64,000 nt of DNA from an uncultured Clostridia bacterium (GCA_910589115.1 CAJUSB010000003.1:1-64000), one strand, 5' to 3'; positions 9,237 to 17,043 are shown, counted from the stretch's first letter. The notes: generated from the letters alone by a model not told the origin. Translations and numbers: made by a program.

Positions 9237-9265
9237 AGTATATCACAATGGCCCCTTCAGCACAA
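9237..9265 (-). promoter_or_regulatory. Promoter of the chromate-transporter operon
   Basis: On the minus strand, TTGTGC (9260-9265) and TATACT (9237-9242) are separated by 17 bases and lie about 45 bases before the GTG start. Confidence 0.6.
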
Positions 9266-9988
9266 GCACTTTTCTCCACGCAGATGTGCGGGGGCGCTGG
9301 ATCAGAAAGGAAACGCAATACCAAATTGCCCTAAATATAAAAATTTTACTGGCAGTATCAAGATATGAAATTCATTATGATAGTCCGTTTTTATTGTCTC
9401 ATTTCATATCGTCAATTCTGTCAAATCAATATTTATAAATAAATTTTACTACAATTACAAATACGATTAAAAAGTATGTATTTTATGAATTAGGCGGTTC
9501 TCGGGTGCTTCCTGTCCTGTTCTACGATTCAGAAAGGCAATTTCATCCATTTTTGTTTATAATACTTTCTGGCATACCCTCAAATTTTTTAATACATTTT
9601 TCGCCATTTTATTCTTTTTAGAACATTTTTTCATGCTAAGTTTTGTAATATGCAAAGCAATGAAATTCGACAAATTACAGCATTCCCTGTACAAATCCGC
9701 CTCCCCCATACTGCAAAAAGGGTGGATAACACCTGTATTTATGACAGTCAGCAAAAAGGTGCAGAATCCCCTTGTTTATGGAGGAATAAACGTCTTTTCT
9801 TAATAAAAAAACACTGGAAATCCGTCATTTTTCATGAAATTTTTCTTGTCATAAGCTGAAAGGTAGGGGTATAAGCACTAGTTGGAACATATTTACAGCG
9901 ATTTTTTCTGGAAGAAAATGCCGGATGGTCAAAAAAACAATGTTTTCCAGGCAGAAATAGTTGATTTCATCGCTTTTTCTAAAAAAAC
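9266..9988. other. AT-rich stretch without convincing genes
   Basis: About 720 bases that are clearly richer in A and T than the rest of the window. Short open frames exist on both strands, but none has a ribosome site together with protein-like composition. It may be decayed DNA next to the recombinase-like gene that follows. I see no terminal repeats. Confidence 0.5.
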
Positions 9989-10039
9989 TGTACAAATTTT
10001 CAGAAAGCAGTGTACATTTTCCGGCGATTGTGATATGAT
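9989..10039 (+). promoter_or_regulatory. Promoter with paired TGTACA sites before the recombinase-like gene
   Basis: Two copies of the palindromic hexamer TGTACA (9989-9994 and 10011-10016) are spaced 22 bases, two helical turns. The second sits exactly 17 bases before a TATGAT -10 box (10034-10039), so it doubles as the -35 element. This arrangement fits a repressor binding side by side on its own promoter; the link to the gene's product is inference. Confidence 0.5.
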
Positions 10040-10170
10040 TAAGCCAACAAATAAAGATTTACACTTTGCATACATGGTTTTTCACTTGCAAAATCGTTAC
10101 GAACTTCCGGAAAGGTTTCAGCAAATGCTTTTTCGTATTTCGCACCGAGATTGATGAGGAAAAAGAAAGG

Positions 10171-10602
10171 GTGAGGAGGATGCTTTTTACCGTATTGAAT
10201 CGTTACGACCAGTTGGACATTGAGGAAAAAATCTTGGACTATGCCCGCAAAAAAAACATTGACATTGCAGACTTTTCGCATGAGCTTGCACCGGGGATCT
10301 CGGTGACAACAGCAATCGGCGATGTAGTGCTTTCTTTAATTGAGCAGGCAGCAGAGGAAGATAAGCAGGACTTCAAAGAGCGTCAGCGGGCAGGCATCGA
10401 CCGTGCACGGGCATCCGGGCAAACGATCGGCCGGCCCAGCCAAAAGCAGCCCAAGCGTTTCCAGAAAATTTGCCAAATGTATCGTGATAAACGGGTAACC
10501 GGCCGTGAGGCCGCAAAGATTCTCGGTGTAGCCCAATCAACCTTTTATCGGTGGCTGCGCGAGGATGAGCAAATGCGTGCGGCTGAATTATCACAGCCGT
10601 AA
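10171..10602 (+). CDS. Serine-recombinase-like DNA-binding protein without a catalytic domain
   Basis: About 143 residues. The C-terminal two thirds match the end of resolvases/invertases: a long helix with KERQRAGIDRARASGQ, the hinge IGRPSQKQP and a Hin-type helix-turn-helix (EAAKILGVAQSTFYRWL). The N-terminal about 60 residues are much shorter than a resolvase catalytic domain and lack the usual YxRVSxxxQ active-site serine motif, so it cannot recombine DNA by the known chemistry. The start is uncertain: GTG at 10171, or ATG at 10180 with AGGAGG directly abutting it. It could be a repressor derived from a recombinase, or a remnant. It sits next to AT-rich DNA and is followed by a good terminator. 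Confidence 0.7.
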   Translation: MRRMLFTVLNRYDQLDIEEKILDYARKKNIDIADFSHELAPGISVTTAIGDVVLSLIEQAAEEDKQDFKERQRAGIDRARASGQTIGRPSQKQPKRFQKICQMYRDKRVTGREAAKILGVAQSTFYRWLREDEQMRAAELSQP

Positions 10603-10615
10603 ATAGATGAATTAA

Positions 10616-10655
10616 GCCTTGACCGGACCGGTCAGGGCTGTTTTTCTTGTTTTTT
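10616..10655 (+). terminator. Intrinsic terminator
   Basis: A nine-base stem (GCCTTGACC / GGTCAGGGC, one G-T pair) with a five-base loop is followed by TGTTTTTCTTGTTTTTT. It ends the recombinase-like gene. Confidence 0.85.
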
Positions 10656-10785
10656 GCCGCTACATTATGAGGTACATTTGACAGAAAGCCGGTATATTCG
10701 ATCATGAAATCAATATATACCGGCCATTCTGGCTGCCGCCCTTATGACAAAGGCAGTTTCCTATTTCCCTGCATCCGCGCAGAGG

Positions 10786-10950
10786 CTACATGATATGCTC
10801 CTCACAAAAGTTTGAAAGCACCCGCACGCCCATTTTCCGCCGCTCCGGCGCTTGATAGAGCTTGATTCCAACGCTGTCATAAAGCGGTACGATCCGCTTT
10901 TCCGGGTCGATCCGCAGCGATTCCGTCTGGGTTCCGTTTGTGTTTTCCAC
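10786..10950 (-). CDS. Small hypothetical protein (54 aa)
   Basis: I do not recognise this protein. The 54-residue frame starts with GTG (10948-10950), preceded by GAGGTG at seven bases, a strong ribosome site, and ends at TAG 10786. It has balanced, soluble composition (IDPEKRIVPLYDSVGIKLY, then APERRKMGVRVLSNFCEEHIM), with no signal or membrane segment. The other two frames here are arginine/serine-rich and look like shadows. It lies alone on the minus strand between the recombinase-like gene and the zinc-ribbon gene. Confidence 0.55.
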   Translation of the reverse strand: MENTNGTQTESLRIDPEKRIVPLYDSVGIKLYQAPERRKMGVRVLSNFCEEHIM

Positions 10951-11054
10951 CTTTCATCACCTCGTTGTCTAGTTTGCCCTGTTTGCACGCTGGTGATGAG
11001 CGGTGCTTTTTTCTTTCTTCAGCAGAATTTATGGAATGTTTCCGCTGAAAATGA

Positions 11055-11083
11055 TTGACTTTACGGCCATTTTATACTATTCT
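11055..11083 (+). promoter_or_regulatory. Probable promoter of the zinc-ribbon/DegV operon
   Basis: TTGACT (11055-11060), 17 bases, TATTCT (11078-11083). It lies about 130 bases upstream of the first gene. Confidence 0.5.
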
Positions 11084-11213
11084 ATTTTATAAGAGCCTGT
11101 CATCGGTTTGGGCTTATGTCAGTTTACCAATGGTTTTATGCCATATTGTGCCGCCTTTTGCGTCACAGTCATAGGACAAACCGGATGTATCAGGATGCAA
11201 GGGGTGGAACAGA

Positions 11214-11399
11214 ATGTTTATTTTAACCTGTACCTGTGGAAACGAGATTTTCGGTGATGAAGAAGACGCAGCGGCAGCCTGGCAGTGTGATCAGTGCGGC
11301 AAATGGTTCGATTATTTCGGCTGTGAAGTCGATAAAACCCGTCACGATGCCCTGTTGGAAAACAAATATACCCGTCTGTATGACGACGAGGAAAGCTGA
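11214..11399 (+). CDS. Small zinc-ribbon-like protein (61 aa)
   Basis: A short acidic protein with two Cys-x-Cys/Cys-x2-Cys knuckles (LTCTCGN near the start and WQCDQCGKWF in the middle), which suggests one bound zinc. A further cysteine lies in YFGCEVD. No catalytic motif is seen. A purine-rich site (AAGGGGTGG) precedes the ATG. It ends nine bases before the DegV gene, so the two are probably cotranscribed. Function unknown. Confidence 0.7.
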   Translation: MFILTCTCGNEIFGDEEDAAAAWQCDQCGKWFDYFGCEVDKTRHDALLENKYTRLYDDEES

Positions 11400-11408
11400 G
11401 GAAATATA

Positions 11409-12278
11409 ATGAATGCTCAACGGGTCGCACTGGTAACAGATTCCTGCGCAGATATCCCTGCAAATTTAATTAAAAAATATGATATTCATGTAATACCGCT
11501 TCGCCTGCTTTTTTCGGACGGGGAATATGAGGACGGCGTCAGCATTACGGCCAAAGAGGTTTACCGCCGGCTGCCGGTTGAGATCCCGAAAACCTCCCTT
11601 CCCAGCGGGGCACGCATTGAAGAGACCTTTCAAAGCATCCGCCGCAAAGGCTATGAAAAAGCGATTGCCATCAATTTTTCAGGCGGGCTGAGCGGCACGG
11701 CCAACATGGTGCGGCTGCTGGGCGAACAGTGCGTCGGTTTGGAGGTTGCTGCATTTGACACCCTTTCGGGGTCTTTAGGGACCGGTATGACCGTTTTGCA
11801 GGCGGCGCGCTGGCTTGATGAGGGCTGCACCTTCACAGAAGTTTGCCGCTGGATTCCGGAAATCATGCATTCTACAACTGTATTTTTTTGCATTGATACG
11901 TTGGAATACCTGCAAAAGGGCGGCCGTATTGGGCTGATTACATCTTTTGCGGGTTCCCTGCTGAATATCAAGCCAATTATTTCCTTTGCGCCCTCCGGCG
12001 AGCTGGTCAATGTGGCTAAAGTGCGCGGGCGCAGGCTTGCCATTCAAAAAATGATTGATATGGCTGCGGCGTTAATACCGGATGGTGCAGCTTTTAATCT
12101 TGCAGTAGCGCATGGCGATTCACCGGGAGAGTTTAAGGAAATCCGCACGCTTGCAAAAAAAACGATGCCGGGCTTCCGCACATTATTTGAAGGTGAGATT
12201 GACGGAACGCTGGGCGTTTATACAGGGCCGCACCTGTTGGGGGTAGGCGTACAGCTTTTACCCGAGCACCTTGTCTGA
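11409..12278 (+). CDS. DegV family fatty-acid-binding protein
   Basis: DegV/FakB proteins bind a fatty acid in a deep pocket and, with a FakA-type kinase, hand it over for phosphorylation into phospholipid synthesis. The 289-residue protein is of normal length. It starts with the family motif VALVTDSCADIP and has TSLPSGARIEETF, INFSGGLSGTAN and a Gly-Arg segment (LQKGGRIGL) typical of the fold. No fakA gene is in the window. The start is supported by GAGG about seven bases upstream. Confidence 0.92.
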   Translation: MNAQRVALVTDSCADIPANLIKKYDIHVIPLRLLFSDGEYEDGVSITAKEVYRRLPVEIPKTSLPSGARIEETFQSIRRKGYEKAIAINFSGGLSGTANMVRLLGEQCVGLEVAAFDTLSGSLGTGMTVLQAARWLDEGCTFTEVCRWIPEIMHSTTVFFCIDTLEYLQKGGRIGLITSFAGSLLNIKPIISFAPSGELVNVAKVRGRRLAIQKMIDMAAALIPDGAAFNLAVAHGDSPGEFKEIRTLAKKTMPGFRTLFEGEIDGTLGVYTGPHLLGVGVQLLPEHLV

Positions 12279-12294
12279 TAATCGGTCTCGGTTC

Positions 12295-12375
12295 GCCTCC
12301 GCAGCGGGCGCCAAAGGGCTCTGGACTCCCCGCCCCTCCGGGGCTTCCCCCCGCTGCGGCGGGACGGGATCCCAC
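12295..12375. repeat. R3-related hairpin segment
   Basis: It contains GCCAAAGGGCTCTGGACTCC and ends CCGCTGCGGCGGGA, both shared with the R3 repeats at 19.0 and 54.1 kb. It appears to be a shortened R3 element joined to the R1 copy that follows. Confidence 0.6.
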
Positions 12376-12499
12376 ACACTGCCCCGCTCCCCCACCATCC
12401 AAATCTCTCGCATTATACTCACATGCGGAAAAACTTGCCGCAGCCGCCCCTTCGGTCCGCTTCTAGCGGGCCGAAGCAGCACAGATGAACGGGCATATC

Positions 12500-12620
12500 C
12501 GCCCCGCCCGCTGGCGATGGAAGGGAGTCCAGAGGGACTCGTCCCTCTGGCGCTGTCTGCGCAAGACCGCCCGCCGCGCAGGCGGATCAAACGCCAATCT
12601 CCAGCGCTCACGAGTATAAT
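12500..12620. repeat. Dispersed hairpin repeat R1, copy b
   Basis: It has the R1 core AAGGGAGTCCAGAGGG with its palindromic partner TCCCTCTGGC, then a CCGCC...GGCGG hairpin. It lies between degV and the yajC promoter. Confidence 0.85.
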
Positions 12621-12692
12621 GCGGTAATCAGCAGCTGAATGATGTCCTGTCATCCTGGAAAATGAATTTCCGCAGTAAAACGCAGAAAACCC

Positions 12693-12721
12693 TTGTCATA
12701 TCCAAAATTATCTTGTATAAT
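12693..12721 (+). promoter_or_regulatory. Promoter of yajC
   Basis: TTGTCA (12693-12698), 17 bases, perfect TATAAT (12716-12721), 39 bases before the yajC start. Confidence 0.75.
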
Positions 12722-12760
12722 GATAAGAAGTATTCTATCACGATTTGGAGGTGTATAAAC

Positions 12761-13108
12761 ATGAATTTGATCCGTTTGGCTGCTGATGGCATGGCAATGG
12801 ACGGCAATGGTTATCTTACTATGTTAATGAATCTTTCCCTGCCAGTGCTGATGGTTGTGCTGCTTTATTTTTTCATGATCCGACCGCAGAAAAAAAGGGA
12901 TAAAGAAGAGCGTGAAATGCGTAATTCCATCCAGGTAGGCGATGAAATCTCAACGATTGGCGGGTTTATCGGCAAAGTTGTCAGCATTAAGGATGATGTA
13001 TTGACGATTGAAACCTCAAACGACCGTACAAAGCTCCGCGTTTACCGCTGGGCGATCCGCGGGAAAGAGGCGTCCCCGAACGATAAGGTTGAAGCGCCGA
13101 AGGAATAA
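12761..13108 (+). CDS. yajC: Preprotein translocase subunit YajC
   Basis: Small accessory membrane subunit of the SecDF-YajC complex that assists Sec protein export. It has 115 residues, one membrane segment (about 22-42) followed by the hallmark FFMIRPQKKRDKE, then a small beta domain with GDEISTIGGFIGKV. The ATG at 12761 has GGAGGTG upstream; upstream in-frame codons overlap the promoter. secD/secF are not adjacent; instead the SCIFF genes follow, a neighbourhood common in Clostridia. Confidence 0.95.
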   Translation: MNLIRLAADGMAMDGNGYLTMLMNLSLPVLMVVLLYFFMIRPQKKRDKEEREMRNSIQVGDEISTIGGFIGKVVSIKDDVLTIETSNDRTKLRVYRWAIRGKEASPNDKVEAPKE

Positions 13109-13188
13109 AATCCTTTTCGCCGAATAGGTTTTAAGAAGACGTTTGATCGGCCGCTTCCAAAAAAAATCGTTCGGCAGGAGGGACATTT

Positions 13189-13596
13189 ATGAAAAAGACA
13201 GATGAATCCCTGTCCTTGAATCGGGTACTTGCGTTCCCGGTCCTGACAGGGCTTGCAGCGGCGCTGCTGGCAATGCTGCTCGGCGCATTCCTTGTGAAGC
13301 TGGGCCGCGTTGGCATGGATAGGATTCCGGCGTTTGCGGTATCCTCGCTGTGCCTTGGTGTATTGCTTGCAGCCTTTCTTTCCGCCCGGCGTGCGCCGGG
13401 TAACCGCCTGTTCTGGGGCATTGGCGCAGGTGCAGCGGTGCTGCTCTGCATTGCCTTGCTGAGCCTTTCCTGGTTTTCCGAGCCGGTCAGCCTGCCCCAG
13501 CTTGCAGTCAATTCGGCTGTGGCGCTGCTGGCTGCTTTTCTGGGTGCATTCATCGGCTCCCGGAGACGCAGAAGGAAAAGGCGCAGGAAATCATAA
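13189..13596 (+). CDS. TIGR04086-type membrane protein next to SCIFF genes
   Basis: A 135-residue protein with four hydrophobic segments (about 14-37, 48-64, 73-95 and 104-126) and a very basic C-terminal tail (RRRRRKRRRKS). Proteins of this size and shape, the TIGR04086 family, regularly lie just before the SCIFF precursor gene in Clostridia; their role is unknown. A GGAGGG site precedes the ATG. A minus-strand open frame over the same DNA is judged a shadow because this strand has the ribosome site and the expected neighbours. Confidence 0.82.
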   Translation: MKKTDESLSLNRVLAFPVLTGLAAALLAMLLGAFLVKLGRVGMDRIPAFAVSSLCLGVLLAAFLSARRAPGNRLFWGIGAGAAVLLCIALLSLSWFSEPVSLPQLAVNSAVALLAAFLGAFIGSRRRRRKRRRKS

Positions 13597-13631
13597 ATTT
13601 CAGAATTTTTATAATTAAGGAGGCTTTACCT

Positions 13632-13772
13632 ATGAAGCACATCAGGACCCTGACTTCTGCAACCCTGAAGCAGACCGCTGCCAGAGGCGGCTGCGGCGAA
13701 TGCCAGACCTCTTGCCAGTCTGCCTGCAAGACCTCGTGCACGGTTGCAAACCAGAAGTGCGAAAACAAGTGA
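13632..13772 (+). CDS. scfA: SCIFF six-cysteine precursor peptide
   Basis: Ribosomally made precursor of a thioether-linked (sactipeptide/ranthipeptide-type) product. The 46-residue peptide begins MKHIRTLTSATLKQ and carries six cysteines at 21, 24, 28, 32, 36 and 43, the 'six Cys in forty-five' pattern that defines the family. AAGGAGG lies upstream. It is followed 78 bases later by its radical SAM maturase. The family is almost universal in Clostridia and may act in signalling rather than as an antibiotic. The final function is unknown. Confidence 0.97.
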   Translation: MKHIRTLTSATLKQTAARGGCGECQTSCQSACKTSCTVANQKCENK

Positions 13773-13850
13773 TTTTTTCACCAACGGGGCGTGCCTGATC
13801 AATGGCGCGCCCTGTTGCTGTATATCTTTTTGAAAACAGGAGAGTCTTTT

Positions 13851-15215
13851 ATGATCCATCGTTATACTATGAAAGGCATTTATTTTATTTTGGATGTCAA
13901 CAGCGGCGCGGTTCATGTTGTGGATGAAACGGCCTATGCCATTTCCGGCCTGCTGACCTCAGACATGCAGCCCGAATGCCCGCCCCGCATTTTCCATTCA
14001 TTAAGCGACCGCCCACGGGAAGAGGTTGCCTCTGCCTATGCGGAGCTATACGAGCTGTATGCAGGCGGCCAGCTCTTTTCCGGGGATGAATACCTGGAGG
14101 TCGGAAAATACATTCCTGTTGATGCACCGGTCAAAGCGCTGTGCCTGCATGTTTCCCACGACTGCAATCTGCGCTGCGCATATTGCTTTGCTTCCACTGG
14201 GGATTTCGGCACAGGGCGCAAGATCATGCCGCTCAAAGTTGCAAAAAAGGCGATTGATTTTGTTGTCAGGCGTTCAGGCAGCCGAAAAAATATTGAGATC
14301 GATTTTTTTGGCGGCGAACCGCTGATGGCCTTTGAAACCATACAGAAAACGGTCAAGTATGCCCGTTCGCTGGAAGAAAAGAGCGGCAAGCATTTCCGCT
14401 TTACCATTACGACAAACGGGCTGCTGCTTGATGACGAAAAGATTCAGTACATCAATGAAAATATGGATAATGTGGTACTTTCGCTCGATGGGCGGCCGGA
14501 GGTCAATGATACCATGCGGAAAACCGTTTCCGGCGAGGGCAGCTATGACCTGATCGTCCCAAAATTCCAGCGGCTGGTTGCACAGCGGGACCCGCAGCTT
14601 GATTATTATGCACGCGGCACGTTTACTGCGAAAAATCTGGATTTTGCAAACGATGTCATGTCAATTTCAGATGCAGGCTTTGACCGGCTTTCTGTCGAAC
14701 CGGTTGCCAGCGAAGATGGGACAGGCTATGAATTACATAAGGAGGATCTTCCTGTCATATTCGCGGAATATGAACGCCTGACCGACCTGCTTCTGGAAAA
14801 ACGGAAACAGGGTGAAAAGCTGTCTTTCTTCCATTTCATGGTGGATCTGGATCAGGGTCCGTGTGTCATAAAGCGGCTGCGCGGCTGCGGCGCTGGGTAT
14901 GAATATGTGGCCGTCACGCCGGAGGGTGATATATATCCCTGCCACCAGTTTGTCGGAAAAGAAGCGTTCCGGCAGGGCAGCGTGATGGATGATACGCTGG
15001 ATGAATCGATTGCACACCGGTTTGCTGCAATGAACATTTATACACGGAAAAAGTGCCGCACCTGCTGGGCTAAATTCTATTGCAGCGGCGGATGCAGTGC
15101 CGCCAATTTCAATCAGAATGCCGACCTGAACGAGCCGTATGCGCTGGGCTGCGAGATGGAAAAGAAACGCCTGGAATGTGCAATCTATCTGAAAGCCGCA
15201 GAGGCGGATGCCTGA
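13851..15215 (+). CDS. scfB: SCIFF radical SAM maturase
   Basis: Radical S-adenosylmethionine enzyme that forms thioether bonds between Cys residues and neighbouring residues in the SCIFF peptide. It has 454 residues: an N-terminal peptide-binding segment (1-90), the CNLRCAYC radical SAM cluster motif near 105, the GGEP motif, and a C-terminal SPASM/Twitch region with about eight further cysteines, including CGAGYEY, GDIYPCHQF and CRTCWAKFYCSGGC, for auxiliary iron-sulfur clusters. The ATG at 13851 follows AGGAGAG and starts MIHRYTMKGIYF as in the family. Confidence 0.96.
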   Translation: MIHRYTMKGIYFILDVNSGAVHVVDETAYAISGLLTSDMQPECPPRIFHSLSDRPREEVASAYAELYELYAGGQLFSGDEYLEVGKYIPVDAPVKALCLHVSHDCNLRCAYCFASTGDFGTGRKIMPLKVAKKAIDFVVRRSGSRKNIEIDFFGGEPLMAFETIQKTVKYARSLEEKSGKHFRFTITTNGLLLDDEKIQYINENMDNVVLSLDGRPEVNDTMRKTVSGEGSYDLIVPKFQRLVAQRDPQLDYYARGTFTAKNLDFANDVMSISDAGFDRLSVEPVASEDGTGYELHKEDLPVIFAEYERLTDLLLEKRKQGEKLSFFHFMVDLDQGPCVIKRLRGCGAGYEYVAVTPEGDIYPCHQFVGKEAFRQGSVMDDTLDESIAHRFAAMNIYTRKKCRTCWAKFYCSGGCSAANFNQNADLNEPYALGCEMEKKRLECAIYLKAAEADA

Positions 15216-15309
15216 AACTTTGTAAGTCTAAACAAATCGTAAAATTATGCAAAATAGGCATTGCCAAATCCGGATTTCCGGCTTATGATAAGGGATGAAA
15301 GGAAATAAA

Positions 15310-15351
15310 ATGTGTAGGAACTGCAAAGAAACAAACGGTGCACAGGGGTAA
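15310..15351 (+). CDS. Possible 13-residue leader ORF
   Basis: ATG-to-TAA frame encoding MCRNCKETNGAQG, preceded by GAAAGGA at about six bases. It lies in the 220-base gap before the ProC-like gene. It may be translated as a leader peptide, but length alone gives little support. Confidence 0.25.
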   Translation: MCRNCKETNGAQG

Positions 15352-15434
15352 TGCGGCACACCGGGAAAGAGATACGGGCCGTGTGCACGGACAATTTCCA
15401 AACCGTTCCTGATAACGAAAGCGAGGTGAAAATC

Positions 15435-15914
15435 ATGCACAAAATCAAGGCAGCATTTATCGGAGAAGGCGGGCTGCTCGAAACGATGATCGGCGCAGTG
15501 CTGGAACGCGAACTCCTTCCGCCGGAAAACATCCTTTTGTCGCAGGACTGCGAAGAGGAAAAAGCGTTTGAGGGAAAGGGCGTCACATATTTTTCAGATA
15601 CGATGAACGCGGTAGTAAAGGCAGAGATCGTTGTAGTATGCGCTTCCAAAAAACGTGAGCTGGGTACTGCGCTCGCGCCGATTACAGGATGCACACGCGG
15701 CAGAATCCTGATTGCATTATGCCCGGATGTTGATGTTGCTTATATCGCCGAGCGGGTTGTCAAGGGCACTGCCATCCTGGCTGCACCGGTCCGGCAGGAC
15801 GAGGACGGCGCCTATCATACGATGATGGAGTTTAGCAAAGATTTCCTGCCGTTTCAGGTAGAACCCTGCCGGGATATCCTTGGCAGCGTCTGCGTGCTGG
15901 ATGATTTTGCATAA
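15435..15914 (+). CDS. ProC-like Rossmann-fold protein, N-terminal domain only
   Basis: A 159-residue protein that resembles the nucleotide-binding domain of pyrroline-5-carboxylate reductase: an early glycine loop (AAFIGEGGLLETMIG), then alternating strands and helices with VVVCASK. Real ProC has about 270 residues with a helical dimerisation domain, which is missing here. The glycine loop reads GEGGLLE instead of the usual GxGxMA, so dinucleotide binding may be altered. The start at 15435 is chosen for the GAGGTG ribosome site. The role is unknown; its position directly after the SCIFF maturase may be meaningful. Confidence 0.55.
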   Translation: MHKIKAAFIGEGGLLETMIGAVLERELLPPENILLSQDCEEEKAFEGKGVTYFSDTMNAVVKAEIVVVCASKKRELGTALAPITGCTRGRILIALCPDVDVAYIAERVVKGTAILAAPVRQDEDGAYHTMMEFSKDFLPFQVEPCRDILGSVCVLDDFA

Positions 15915-15970
15915 ATCAAAATTGCTGAGAATATTCTGTATAAAGGATTCCATTGTGGATGGAGGAGCTT

Positions 15971-16516
15971 ATGAAAAGACAGAATGTTCTCAGTTTTTTT
16001 TCAATTTCCAGCCTGACGCAGACACCGGCTTTTTTGTTTTTAACTGCGGTGTTTTTGTGCGGAGCAGTCGCCGGTTCCCTGACTGGCGTAATCAGCACAA
16101 GCCGCGGTGTTACATTGTCTTTCTCCCTTCCGGAGGAGCGCAGCGCGGTCATGCTGCTGGGGGGTACGCTGCTGTGGCTGGCTGGTGCATTGCTGGCGGG
16201 AGCGCTTCCCCCGGGCGGGCTTTTTATTTCTGCGGTTGTTGCGGCGCGGGCATTCGTGTTGTCTTTTTCAGTAGCCGCGCTTTTGGATGAGCCTGCGCTG
16301 AAAACAATTTGGCTTTCCTTGAAAACGTTTGGGCTTCAAGCGGTGATCACTGTCCCCTGCCTGCTGGTGACGGCAACAGCTGCTTTCTGCGCCTCAATCG
16401 ATCAGCCGCGCGGGATGCGCCTGGGCTATTGGTATGCCCTGCGAAAGTACCGCCCTGCCATCTTTGCCTGTTTTTTGTTGTGTGGGGCTTCCGCCCTGCT
16501 TCGATTCCTTCCGTAA
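15971..16516 (+). CDS. Membrane protein, possibly SpoIIM-like
   Basis: It has 181 residues with five hydrophobic segments (about 18-40, 57-75, 78-101, 115-137 and 157-178). The pattern of an early CGAVAGSLTG segment and a PPGGLFISAVVAARAFVLSF segment recalls SpoIIM/DUF95 membrane proteins, but the match is by shape only. ATG 15971 is preferred over 15953 because GGAGGAG precedes it. It follows the ProC-like gene after 56 bases and ends before a clear terminator, so it may close the SCIFF-region transcript. Confidence 0.6.
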   Translation: MKRQNVLSFFSISSLTQTPAFLFLTAVFLCGAVAGSLTGVISTSRGVTLSFSLPEERSAVMLLGGTLLWLAGALLAGALPPGGLFISAVVAARAFVLSFSVAALLDEPALKTIWLSLKTFGLQAVITVPCLLVTATAAFCASIDQPRGMRLGYWYALRKYRPAIFACFLLCGASALLRFLP

Positions 16517-16542
16517 CTGTACCGTATCCGAGGCCCTCAAAG

Positions 16543-16586
16543 GTTCTGTGAAAGCCGTTATCCGGACTGCTTCACAGAACTTTTTT
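16543..16586 (+). terminator. Intrinsic terminator
   Basis: GTTCTGTGAA (16543-16552) pairs with TTCACAGAAC (16571-16580), followed directly by six T. Confidence 0.88.
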
Positions 16587-16708
16587 AACCGCATTCCTGA
16601 CCACAGCGTTTCTGCGGCCTGTCATGAATGCGTCAGCTGGTTCTGATGTTTTCGACAAAATAACCAAGAATTCAATGAAAATTTTTATACAAATATTGCA
16701 GGAACAAA

Positions 16709-16738
16709 TTGACAGAATCTATACCGCTATGGTATAAT
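16709..16738 (+). promoter_or_regulatory. Full-consensus promoter upstream of the dehydrogenase fusion gene
   Basis: Perfect TTGACA (16709-16714) and perfect TATAAT (16733-16738) with an 18-base spacer. It is the strongest promoter match in the window, 300 bases before the next annotated gene. Confidence 0.8.
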
Positions 16739-16744
16739 AAGAAC

Positions 16745-17043
16745 AATCTTACAAATCCTTGTAAAACAAAGTCGAATATACAATAAAATGGATATGGCGT
16801 ATAATCTGCCGCTATCCTTTCCTTTGTATAAAATACGGCCTTTGTGGCAGAAGGTGATCGCATATAAGGAGCTGTGAAGAAATAAATGACGAGGCGCTTT
16901 TCCGCAGGCAGGCTGACGCCTGTCAAGGAAAAGCAACGAAGTATGACGGAAGAAGATGTAAGCGATTGTCGCAAGTTATTTCTGAACAGTTCCTAAGCAC
17001 GGTCCGACGATGCTTGACCAAATAAAATGAAGGAGGTACCTTT
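16745..17043 (+). other. Long leader with strong hairpin and two tiny ORFs
   Basis: The 300-base stretch between the consensus promoter and the dehydrogenase fusion gene. It holds a nested hairpin (arms GCTTTTCC 16895-16902 and GGAAAAGC 16927-16934, with an inner CAGGC/GCCTG stem). It also holds a 29-codon frame starting MDMAYNLPLSF and ending in a TGA just before a second, 36-codon frame starting MTRRFSAGRL. It matches no riboswitch class that I recognise. It may be a structured leader, a small RNA, or two small peptides. Confidence 0.4.

Noticed and set aside
9226..9859. Three short frames in the AT-rich stretch
   Set aside because: No ribosome sites, no domain-like composition and overlap with the chromate-operon promoter; treated as chance frames.
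9882..10154. 90-codon frame upstream of the recombinase-like gene
   Set aside because: TTG start without ribosome site, AT-rich composition, and it runs through the promoter of the next gene.
12258..12653. Open frames of 118-131 codons on both strands after degV
   Set aside because: They lie over the R3/R1 repeat DNA; GC-rich palindromes lack stop codons by composition.
13131..13553. 140-codon minus-strand frame opposite the TIGR04086-type gene
   Set aside because: Ala/Ser/Arg-rich shadow; the plus strand has the ribosome site, membrane pattern and conserved SCIFF neighbourhood.
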